A stretch of 64,000 nt of DNA, taken from an uncultured Sphingorhabdus sp. Its GTDB lineage: Bacteria > Pseudomonadota > Alphaproteobacteria > Sphingomonadales > Sphingomonadaceae. The translations under genes were made by a program, and so were the position numbers. The stretch's first letter is position 1; each line of letters starts with the position of its first letter. The stretch covers positions 806,001 through 870,000 of the forward strand of contig CALMYW010000394.1 in assembly GCA_937873665.1 (NCBI GenBank), written 5' to 3'. Below are positions 35,324-42,826 of the stretch, piece by piece. A model generated the notes under the pieces. That model had not been told where the DNA came from. It made no database searches and saw only the letters and a list, made by a program, of their open reading frames with translations.

Positions 35324-38300
35324 GCGACATACCGCCTCCGCCTCCCGGCTTCGCGCTCGACACTCCGCCTAAGCGGGGCATGTTTGGCCGCAAGAATCGC
35401 AAGCCCGCCAAGATCAAAGCCGCGCCGGTCGATGGTGACACGGCGGGGGTAAAGGCTCGCCTGCTTGGTGTGGACGCATTTGAGCGCGGTCAAACCGGCA
35501 TAGGTTACGATAACGCATTGCTTCCTATTGGGGTGCAATCGTCCGACTTCTTCAAAAGCCAGCTTGGCCCTGCAACGAAAATTGACTTCGTGCCGGGGCA
35601 ATCCACCTATGGGCGGGCTGTCGCGACGTTCAACAATGGCGGCAAAGACGTAGGCGCGGAAATGCTACGCGCCGGTCATGGCGTGTTGGTTCCGGAATAT
35701 ATCAAGAATGACCCGCAACGCCTGTCTGAATATGAGGCGGCACAAGATGAGGCGATGAAGGCCAAGCGCGGTGCATGGGCTGGCAGCTTCCGGACGCCTG
35801 CCGATTATCGGACGTATCAAAAGACTGGCAGCTATCCTAGCCCGCTCGGTATCACCGTAACCGGCAATACTGGCGACGTAATTACCAATTCGGCACCGGG
35901 AACGGTTCGGGTAGGTCCGCAGGAAAAGGACACTTCGCCGCTACAGGCCGCATTTGATGCCGGTCAATCCTTCGAGGAAATCATGGCGCTTGGTGCGCGG
36001 GCCGGTGTGCCTACCCCGAATGAAGGCGATTTACGCAAGGCGATTGCTGAACGCGACAAGGGCGCTAAGGGCATAACCTTCTCCGCCCCTCCTTCGCGTC
36101 TGGTTCCGGCGGCTGACGTTCAACCGCAATGGGCTGCAACTCGACATCTGGCAGCATTTAACGAAGGGCTGGCCGATACGCTTGGCGCGCCGGTCGATCT
36201 GGTGAACATGGGTTTGAATGCGCTCGGCGTTCCAGTGAGTGACAAGCCCTTTCTTGGTTCCGAGTCTATCCGGTCGGGACTTCATGCCCTGAACATGGGC
36301 CAGACCGATGCAAGCTATGCTCCGCAATCCGACCTTGAGCGCTACACGCAAGCGGGCGCTAGGGGCTTGGGTCAAGCCGCGCTTCCTGCTGCTGGCACAA
36401 TCGCGACAGGTGCAAGGCTGGCTGCTTCGGCCTCTCCCATGGCGCTGCGTTCTGCTGGTCCAGTTGCGCAAGGGTTCCGCAATGCAATGCTCGATGCTGC
36501 AAAGGCTCCGGGCGTAACGCTCGCAACGGAAGCGGGGGCCGGTGTTGGTTCCATGCTGGCGAATGAAGCGGTGAATGATTACGCGCCTGACAATGCCCTG
36601 TTGCGGGTTGGCGCTCAAACTTTGGGGGCTTTTGCTGGCGGCGCTGCTGCACTCAAAGCTGCTCGGCCGCGTGGCGTTCCTCCTCCGCCTCCGGGCTTCC
36701 GGATGGCAGAAGATGCTCCGGCATTTAATAATGCCGAAATACAGGCGGCAAATGCAACGGGGCTAGAGCCTGACGTTGTGCAATCCGCGCCTGTCCGCAA
36801 GCCGGACGTTATCGACGTGCGCCAATCTGCTAGGCCGATGGATGCACCAATAACGCAAGGCCAATTGCAGGCCATGGGGCAGCGCATTACGCCGGGGGAT
36901 GTTACGCCTATACCGTCAAACGAGGTCGGCTCTCTTGATGAAGTGGCGCAAGCCAATGCAGGCCTATATGCACCGCTTGCTGCACCGAATGAAACGGCGG
37001 CACTCAATCCCCGCAATGTTCAATCGGGCTCTACGGGTAACGTGCTTTCAAAGCGCGGGCCTCTCGATCTGGTTACATGGCTGCGCACTCAAGGCGGGAT
37101 GCGGGACCAAGGCGGGGAACTGTCCTCAATGGGCGTAACCAATGCCAGCCGGGATATAGACTTTGCCAAGGGTGAGGCACGTTTCGGGCCTGTTGTGAAT
37201 GAAAGCGGCATGTCTTTGGATGAAGCCGCGCAAAGGGCATGGGAGGCCGGTTATTTCCCTGACTTTGCAGACCGTCCGACCGTTAGCGAATTTCTTGACG
37301 CTGTGGATGGCACCTATCGCGGCAATGCGCGCGCCTTCCTGCCTGATGATTATGCAGAAATTGACGCATTCGAGGCTGCACGGGCTCAACGCACCGATGT
37401 TGAAAAGGCTCAGGATGAGGGCCGGACGCTTTACGAAGATCGCGGCGCACCTGCTACACTTGCCGACATTGAGGCCAACACTCCCCCGGTGCAGGCCTAT
37501 GAGGAATGGCCGGCCGGTGGTCCTGACTTTGCGGGCAATATCAATCTAGGCAAGCTGGAAACACCGCAGGACATCAAGCGGGCGCTCGTCCAGACCAATA
37601 ACCGCGTCGGGTTCGATGCTGCTACTCGTGGCCGTGTTACGCAGGCAGAAACGCAGCGCCTAGCGAATGAACTTGGAATGTCCGCCGATGATCTGCTTAC
37701 CCGTCGCAAGGGGCAAGCCCTGAACGCCGAAGAGGCTTTGGCCGCGCGGCAAATTCTGGCGAAGTCGGGTAACGAACTGGTCAATCTGGCTCGCCGTGTG
37801 CAACGTCTCGACAATCCGGGCGATGAGTTGCTTGCCGAATTTCAGCAAGCGTGGGTGCGTCATGTGGCGATACAGGAGCAAGTCGCGGGCTTTACTGCCG
37901 AAGCGGGCCGCACGTTGGCGCAATTCAAGATGCTGGCCAATTCGCGCAACGTTCCCGGCTCCGTGCTGGCTGCAAAGATACAGGGCGGGGGCGGCACCGA
38001 GCGCCTTGTCGAAGCTGCTGACGCAATTGTGGATGCTGCGGACATTGAACCGGGCAAGCTGAACGAATTGTCGCGCGATGCGCTTAAACCCAAATTCAAG
38101 GATAAGCTGGTTGAGTTGTGGTATAACTCGCTGCTGTCCGGGCCTCAGACCCATGTTGTTAACATGATGTCGAACAGCCTCACGGCTCTAGGCCAATTCC
38201 CGGAATATGCGACTGCCGCAACGCTTGGACAGGTCCGCCGTGTGCTTCCAAAGGCTCAACAAGATCGCGTGCTGTTCTCTGAACTTGGCGCGCGGGCGGT

Positions 38301-40119
38301 TGGCTTGCGTTCCGGCGTTCGTGAAGGTCTGCGAGAATTTGCCCGCGCCCTAAAGACTGGTGAACCTTCGGACCATGTCACCAAAGTAGAATCCGCCTCG
38401 CAGAAAGCCATTTCAGGGGTGAAGGGTGAAGTTATTCGCATTCCTTCACGCCTCCTGACAGCCGAAGACGAACTGTTCAAAGCCATGGCGCGCCGAATGG
38501 AGATGCACGGGCAGGCAATCCGCACGGCTCGATCGGAAGGCCTCAAGGGTGAAGCCGCACGGAAACGCGCTGCGGAACTGGTTGCCAACCCCACCGAGCA
38601 AATGATGGAGCGCGCGCTTGATTATGGGCGTTATCTGACGTTCCAGCGTCCGCTAGGTCCTGTCGGTTCCAAGGTGGCGGGGATAACGCAGGATTGGCCT
38701 ATTCTAAAGCTGGTCCTGCCGTTTGTCCGCACGCCTACCAACTTGCTTAAATTCACCGTTGAGCGCTCGCCGCTCGCGCCCCTGCTCAAGGAATGGCGCG
38801 CCGATTTCAAGGCTGGTGGTGCCAAGCGGGATTTGGCGATTGCCAAAGCGCTTGTCGGCACGGCTGCGGGTATGACCGTAGCTGAACTTGCTCAACAGGG
38901 CATAATCACCGGTTCGGCTCCGTCCGATAGGTCAAAGGCCGCTATGATGCGCGCCAATGGCTGGCAGCCCTATTCGATCAAGCATGGCGACAAATACTAT
39001 TCGTATCTGCGAATGGACCCTTTCGCGTCCACCATGGGCGTTGCTGCTGACCTCGCAACGAAAATGGACGGGATGACCGAAAAGCAACGGGACGAAGCGG
39101 CTCTGATGCTCACCGCGTCCATAATGAAAAACCTTTCGGACAAGGTTTGGCTGTCGGGCCTTTCTGACGTGCTGGAAGCGGTAAGTGACCCTGACCGCTA
39201 TATGGACAGCTTTATTAACCGGCTTGGTGGCTCTCTGGCTGTTCCAACCGGCGTTGCTCAAGTTGCCCGCACCGTGGACCCGACAACCCGCGAACGCGAA
39301 ACGCTGCTGGACGCGGTCAAGGCTCGCATTCCGGGGCAATCTGAAAGCCTCTATCCTGCGCGGGATATATTCGGGCAGCCTATCGAGAATGAAGGCGGCG
39401 TCGGCCCTGATCTGCTTTCGCCTGTCTGGACCTCTACCGACCGCAAAGACCCGGTTATCGAGCGCCTGCTTGCTGCTGGTGTGACGTTCGACAAGCCCAA
39501 CAAGAAAATCGGCGACCGCGAACTGACACCGGGGGAATATGACGCCTATCAGGCCAAGGCCGGTGAATATGCGCGCCAATATCTGCCGGGGCTGGTCCTG
39601 TCGCCGCAATGGGACGGGATGGACAACGAAGCCAAGGAAGACGCGGTTAAGAAGACAATCAAGGAAGCCCGCTTACAGGCACGAACTGACCTGTTCGGCG
39701 GTCCTGAAAAGAAGGCGAAGCCCTCCCCCCAGGAATCGCCTGCCGCGTCGAAGTCTGATGTGCATGGGTTTTTGCAAAGCGCAATTCCCGGCATTCAAGT
39801 AACGTCTGGCTATCGCTCCGAAGCGTATCAAGCCGACATGCGCCGCCGTGGTTATAAGCCTGCCAGCAATAGCGGGCACTTGTCTGGCTCTGCTCTCGAT
39901 CTGCTACCGCCTCCGGGCAAGTCGATGGACTGGCTCAAGGGGCAAGTTAAGCGACACTATCCGAAGGCGCGGCTCCTGAATGAAGGGGACCATCTGCACG
40001 CGACGTTCCCCGGCTATTTCAAGGCTCCGGTGCTTGGCAATGCTCAGTCGTTTGGATTGTCTAACCCGAATGCAAATATGCCGCCTCCGCCTCCGGGCTT
40101 CACAATGGAAGCGCCTTAG
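35320..40119 (+). CDS. Giant multidomain protein: SNase domain, phage ejection-type middle, M15 peptidase (1599 aa)
   Basis: GTG start in the previous stop (GTGA). Residues 30-157 form a thermonuclease-like domain with the catalytic set kept: Asp38/Asp40 (VDGDT), Arg47, Asp52 and Glu55 (RLLGVDAFE), Arg99 (YGRAVATF). A long helical middle includes WYNSLLSGPQTHVVNMMSN near residue 935, typical of large phage virion or polyvalent proteins. Residues 1475-1565 form an M15-type peptidase: SGHLSGSALD with His1520 and Asp1527, and GDHLHA with His1560. The motif PPPPPGF occurs three times (about residues 5-11, 454-460, 1588-1594). It may carry DNA through the envelope at entry while cutting peptidoglycan. 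Confidence 0.7.
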   Translation: MSDIPPPPPGFALDTPPKRGMFGRKNRKPAKIKAAPVDGDTAGVKARLLGVDAFERGQTGIGYDNALLPIGVQSSDFFKSQLGPATKIDFVPGQSTYGRAVATFNNGGKDVGAEMLRAGHGVLVPEYIKNDPQRLSEYEAAQDEAMKAKRGAWAGSFRTPADYRTYQKTGSYPSPLGITVTGNTGDVITNSAPGTVRVGPQEKDTSPLQAAFDAGQSFEEIMALGARAGVPTPNEGDLRKAIAERDKGAKGITFSAPPSRLVPAADVQPQWAATRHLAAFNEGLADTLGAPVDLVNMGLNALGVPVSDKPFLGSESIRSGLHALNMGQTDASYAPQSDLERYTQAGARGLGQAALPAAGTIATGARLAASASPMALRSAGPVAQGFRNAMLDAAKAPGVTLATEAGAGVGSMLANEAVNDYAPDNALLRVGAQTLGAFAGGAAALKAARPRGVPPPPPGFRMAEDAPAFNNAEIQAANATGLEPDVVQSAPVRKPDVIDVRQSARPMDAPITQGQLQAMGQRITPGDVTPIPSNEVGSLDEVAQANAGLYAPLAAPNETAALNPRNVQSGSTGNVLSKRGPLDLVTWLRTQGGMRDQGGELSSMGVTNASRDIDFAKGEARFGPVVNESGMSLDEAAQRAWEAGYFPDFADRPTVSEFLDAVDGTYRGNARAFLPDDYAEIDAFEAARAQRTDVEKAQDEGRTLYEDRGAPATLADIEANTPPVQAYEEWPAGGPDFAGNINLGKLETPQDIKRALVQTNNRVGFDAATRGRVTQAETQRLANELGMSADDLLTRRKGQALNAEEALAARQILAKSGNELVNLARRVQRLDNPGDELLAEFQQAWVRHVAIQEQVAGFTAEAGRTLAQFKMLANSRNVPGSVLAAKIQGGGGTERLVEAADAIVDAADIEPGKLNELSRDALKPKFKDKLVELWYNSLLSGPQTHVVNMMSNSLTALGQFPEYATAATLGQVRRVLPKAQQDRVLFSELGARAVGLRSGVREGLREFARALKTGEPSDHVTKVESASQKAISGVKGEVIRIPSRLLTAEDELFKAMARRMEMHGQAIRTARSEGLKGEAARKRAAELVANPTEQMMERALDYGRYLTFQRPLGPVGSKVAGITQDWPILKLVLPFVRTPTNLLKFTVERSPLAPLLKEWRADFKAGGAKRDLAIAKALVGTAAGMTVAELAQQGIITGSAPSDRSKAAMMRANGWQPYSIKHGDKYYSYLRMDPFASTMGVAADLATKMDGMTEKQRDEAALMLTASIMKNLSDKVWLSGLSDVLEAVSDPDRYMDSFINRLGGSLAVPTGVAQVARTVDPTTRERETLLDAVKARIPGQSESLYPARDIFGQPIENEGGVGPDLLSPVWTSTDRKDPVIERLLAAGVTFDKPNKKIGDRELTPGEYDAYQAKAGEYARQYLPGLVLSPQWDGMDNEAKEDAVKKTIKEARLQARTDLFGGPEKKAKPSPQESPAASKSDVHGFLQSAIPGIQVTSGYRSEAYQADMRRRGYKPASNSGHLSGSALDLLPPPGKSMDWLKGQVKRHYPKARLLNEGDHLHATFPGYFKAPVLGNAQSFGLSNPNANMPPPPPGFTMEAP

Positions 40120-40242
40120 GCCGTGCTGTTAATACAGTGGCAAAACAGTTGGCCGGACACCGTTAATACGGGACCAATACGGGCAAGGGCCCTCGCTTTG
40201 TTAAGCGCGGATAAGGGCCGCACCGACAAGGAAGGGTTTTGA

Positions 40243-41106
40243 ATGGCCATAAAGAAAAAGGCGGGCAAGCCTGCAAATACAGGTGCAAAACAGGTCGAAC
40301 GCCCCCGGCAATCGATGGTGCAGATTATAGCTAGCGCCGATGTCGAAACCATCCGCAAGGAGATGGAAGCCAGCGTTGACGGTTGGGCGGATATGCCCGC
40401 AAAGGTTCAAGAGGAAATCATTGCCCTGAACATAGAAATTCACGCAATGCACGGTTCGCCGGTCATGTCGCTCGATGGTGAAAACGCCCTTGGCATGAAC
40501 AAGAAAAATCCACAGTTACACACAATGCGCCTGATGAAGACCCTTGCCAGTGAATCGGCAGAGTTTGTGCATTACGTTATTACGCAGTTGGCCGAAACGC
40601 TCAAAAAGGCGGGCGCGCTCTCGATTGAAAATATCAACGCGGGGCTGTCGTTCATTGCTGGCATAGGTCCAAAGAACGAAGCTGAGGCAATTCTAGCCAT
40701 GCAGATGTTTGTCACGAATGACGCGGCCTTACGGGCGATGAGGGTAATGCACTCGACCGATTACACGGACACAAAGCTAGCCTTTGGCAACATGTCGGCC
40801 AAGCTGATGCGGACTTTCACCATGCAAGCCGAGGCAATGGCAAAGCTGCAACGCGGCGGCGTCCAGCGTGTGGAGCATTACTACATCGACAATCGGGGCG
40901 GTCAGGCTGTGATCGCGGACACTGTCAACACAGGGGGGCAAAATGGAAAAATCGGGCAACAATGCGAAGCAGCCGGAAATTTTGGCACAGGCTCCCCGAT
41001 GTGGAGCGAAAACGCGGCGGGGAACGTCCTGCCAATCGCCAGCCGTGCAGGGCAAGAAGCGGTGCCGGATGCACGGCGGGACCAATCCCGGAGCGCCGAA
41101 GGGTAA
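40243..41106 (+). CDS. Conserved hypothetical partner of the HGG protein (287 aa)
   Basis: GGAAGG precedes ATG 40243. Residues 85-225 (LHTMRLMKTLASESAEFVHY, MQMFVTNDAALRAMRVMHST, AEAMAKLQRGG) are helical. They are followed by the segment VEHYYIDNRGGQAVIADTV, which I recognise from proteins encoded next to HGG-motif genes in sphingomonads and other alphaproteobacteria. The last 55 residues overlap the HGG gene in another frame and look less constrained. The function is unknown. Confidence 0.7.
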   Translation: MAIKKKAGKPANTGAKQVERPRQSMVQIIASADVETIRKEMEASVDGWADMPAKVQEEIIALNIEIHAMHGSPVMSLDGENALGMNKKNPQLHTMRLMKTLASESAEFVHYVITQLAETLKKAGALSIENINAGLSFIAGIGPKNEAEAILAMQMFVTNDAALRAMRVMHSTDYTDTKLAFGNMSAKLMRTFTMQAEAMAKLQRGGVQRVEHYYIDNRGGQAVIADTVNTGGQNGKIGQQCEAAGNFGTGSPMWSENAAGNVLPIASRAGQEAVPDARRDQSRSAEG

Positions 41107-41206
41107 TCGGAATGCTTGGAAGCATGGGCGCTACTCTGCGGAAACGAGGCAATTGCTGGCCTGCCTGAAGTCTGTTGCCCGAATGGAGCCTGCAGTTATG
41201 GCTTGA
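40943..41206 (+). CDS. HGG-motif protein (87 aa)
   Basis: ATG 40943 to TGA 41206. It carries CGAKTRRGTSCQSPAVQGKK, then CRMHGGTNPGAPKGNRNAWK and HGRYS, the hallmark of a widespread small family with four Cys/His ligands and a GAPKGNRNA..HG loop. Similar GAPKGN motifs occur at the start of some phage terminase small subunits, but no DNA-packaging domain follows here. The first 164 bases overlap the end of the gene before it. The function is unknown. Confidence 0.75.
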   Translation: MEKSGNNAKQPEILAQAPRCGAKTRRGTSCQSPAVQGKKRCRMHGGTNPGAPKGNRNAWKHGRYSAETRQLLACLKSVARMEPAVMA

Positions 41207-41236
41207 TAGTCGTTCGCCTATTGTTCCAATAGGTGG

Positions 41237-41491
41237 ATGCACCGAATCAATCGCGACATGCTTAGAGTTGAGTTGGCCGTTAGGCTGAAAATGGCGTTGC
41301 GCCGGAATAACAGCCTATTGCGTCCGAATCGTCTTCCGCATGAAAGTGACGCGCTATCAGATGCTCTTGCCGTTTCTGTTCTCGATCTGCTGGATGGTGA
41401 AAGTCGGGCGGTAGTCGAGACTGAAACTTACGGCTATTCCGCGCATGGTCCGCGACAAGGCAAATGGGGCATTGATGAGCCTTCGCCTTAA
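41237..41491 (+). CDS. Hypothetical protein (84 aa)
   Basis: ATG 41237 follows AGGTGG closely. The basic N-terminal half (LRVELAVRLKMALRRNNSLL) is followed by a short SVLDLLDGESRAVVETETYG segment. No family recognised. It ends tail to tail, with a four-base overlap, with the minus-strand gene below. Confidence 0.45.
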   Translation: MHRINRDMLRVELAVRLKMALRRNNSLLRPNRLPHESDALSDALAVSVLDLLDGESRAVVETETYGYSAHGPRQGKWGIDEPSP

Positions 41492-41670
41492 TCGCATTCG
41501 ATTTCTTTGCTGCTAACCCAGACATAGGGCATATAGCAGACTTCCTCGCCACCCTTTGTAACTGACCAGCCGCGCAAATACCCGGTATCTCCAACCAACT
41601 GTGCTGCTGCTAACGGTGCGGTCAAGCCAATTACGAGGCCTGTTGCAATTCCTGCAAGATACTTCCTCAA
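41488..41670 (-). CDS. Small secreted protein (60 aa)
   Basis: The start is taken as TTG 41670, one base after the stop of the upstream gene and seven bases after GGAG; a longer reading would overlap that gene. The product has a signal peptide (RKYLAGIATGLVIGLTAPLAAA) and a mature part of about 35 residues with two cysteines (VCYMPYVWVSSKEIECD). It is paired with the secreted protein at 41672. No family recognised. Confidence 0.5.
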   Translation of the reverse strand: MRKYLAGIATGLVIGLTAPLAAAQLVGDTGYLRGWSVTKGGEEVCYMPYVWVSSKEIECD

Positions 41671-41671
41671 C

Positions 41672-42376
41672 TTAAAACTCCATGCAGTTGGTGGTGTTGC
41701 CGGTAGTTGTGCAATTGACCATCCGGCTGCGATTATCGTTTGATTGCTGCTGAAGAGATTGACCAATTGATCCGAGTATAGCCGCCCACTTTTGGCGTCT
41801 GTCAGCATCTTGCTGGCCTTTTGCACGATAATAACTGCCCAGATTATCGTTCATGAGCGCTAGTTCTTCAATTTGCCCTCTCAAAGCCCCCTGCTTGAAA
41901 ACAGCCATACCGTTCGCCTTGAACAAAGACTCTGTGGTGACCCCATTATCGCCGATCTTCATCTGGCCTACGCTGTCCACTTCTACCTTCAACGCTCTTT
42001 CTTCGTCAGTCAGTCTATGGATTTGTTCTTGAAGCCATAACTCGGCTCGTTCTGCTGACGGCTTCTTTTTCATGAACGCGATGAGGTCTGAACTTAGCTG
42101 CGATCTTCCCGCTAGGTATCCGACTTCATCTGTAGATTTAAACACCGCCTCTAGCTTTGCGATGGTCGTTGCCTCGTCTGGTGCGGGTGTATTGAAAAAC
42201 AGGTGTGCATCTGACTGCAATTGCTGCCCAGCCAATACTGAACTGGCCTCATATCGCTTGAGACGCTCCTGCCATGCTTCAACAAATTCCGAATGCACGG
42301 ACTTAGCCTGCGCTACATAAACTGGATTGGCCAATAATAGGCCGAGAGCAATTACCGGTTTTGCAATCTTCAACAT
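41672..42376 (-). CDS. Secreted helical protein (234 aa)
   Basis: A signal peptide (MLKIAKPVIALGLLLANPVYVAQA) is followed by long charged helices and a GVTTESLFKANGMAVF turn. The C-terminus is polar and contains VNCTTTGNTTNC. It could form a coiled coil in the periplasm. It is the last rightward gene block of the element and reads away from attR. No family recognised; an envelope or exclusion function is only a guess. Confidence 0.6.
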   Translation of the reverse strand: MLKIAKPVIALGLLLANPVYVAQAKSVHSEFVEAWQERLKRYEASSVLAGQQLQSDAHLFFNTPAPDEATTIAKLEAVFKSTDEVGYLAGRSQLSSDLIAFMKKKPSAERAELWLQEQIHRLTDEERALKVEVDSVGQMKIGDNGVTTESLFKANGMAVFKQGALRGQIEELALMNDNLGSYYRAKGQQDADRRQKWAAILGSIGQSLQQQSNDNRSRMVNCTTTGNTTNCMEF

Positions 42377-42712
42377 CTAGAGCCGCTCCGCAGTGTTTGG
42401 CATTGGCGAAAGTGCGACCTGTTCATCCATTTGTTGCGGTGTTGTTATCACAGACTAATGCAGAGGCTCAACTAGTCGATTTTTTACTGACCGTTCGCGC
42501 ATGGGACAACCGACAAGCGAAATTTGCAACATGGCAGAATTTGCATTTTTGAGTTTAGCGCAGTCAGCAGCCGTCATGTGTAAATCGTGTGTAATCCGGC
42601 AAGGATGGACTCGGCACCATCGGGAACAATTGCGGAACGTATTTTTATATTATTTCCAATATATTCTGTGCCTTAGGCCGCATCGGGAAACGTCAGGAAT
42701 GTTTCGTAGATT
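42377..42712. other. Non-coding end of the element, 336 bp
   Basis: No convincing gene. The stretch probably holds the promoter of the minus-strand secreted pair and, near attR, integrase arm sites. AATTTGCA occurs twice close together (near 42520 and 42538). Confidence 0.4.
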
Positions 42713-42769
42713 GACTTAAAATCTGTCGCCCTTTGGGCGTGCGGGTTCAAGTCCCGCCGTCCGCACCAA
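42713..42769. repeat. attR: 57-bp direct repeat of tRNA-Leu 3' part
   Basis: Identical to 25882-25938. The 5' third of a tRNA is missing, so it is not a working tRNA gene. It marks the right end of the element; core genes start 58 bases later. Confidence 0.93.
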
Positions 42770-42826
42770 CCCCTTCCCTGCGAATGCAGAGTTGCCCTGA
42801 AGCGGGCCACCGCCTAGTCTTGCAAG

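Larger units (their letters stand above)
25882..42769. mobile_element. Integrated element in tRNA-Leu(TAA), 16.9 kb, with own polymerase-like gene
   Basis: It is bounded by perfect 57-bp repeats of the tRNA 3' part, with an intact tyrosine integrase beside attL. Modules in order: integrase and RHH-like gene (minus); AlpA-like gene; five overlapping genes ending in a family A-like polymerase; two minus-strand small genes; an RHH gene and a Rap1a-like secreted protein; an RHH-led operon of ejection-type structural proteins; an HGG-motif pair; two secreted proteins. No terminase large subunit, portal, capsid or tail sheath/tube gene is recognisable. The intact ends and integrase suggest it is recent and perhaps mobile. 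Phage satellite, reduced prophage and unusual integrative element are all possible. Confidence 0.88.

Noticed and set aside
35164..35601. 145-codon minus-strand frame at the start of the giant gene
   Set aside because: It covers two overlapping plus-strand genes with clear coding features; antisense shadow.
40943..41206. HGG protein as terminase small subunit
   Set aside because: The GAPKGNRNA loop occurs in some terminase small subunits, but the protein has no further domain and no large subunit is nearby.
42713..42769. Second tRNA-Leu gene
   Set aside because: Only the 3' part is present; the acceptor 5' strand and D arm are missing, so it is attR.
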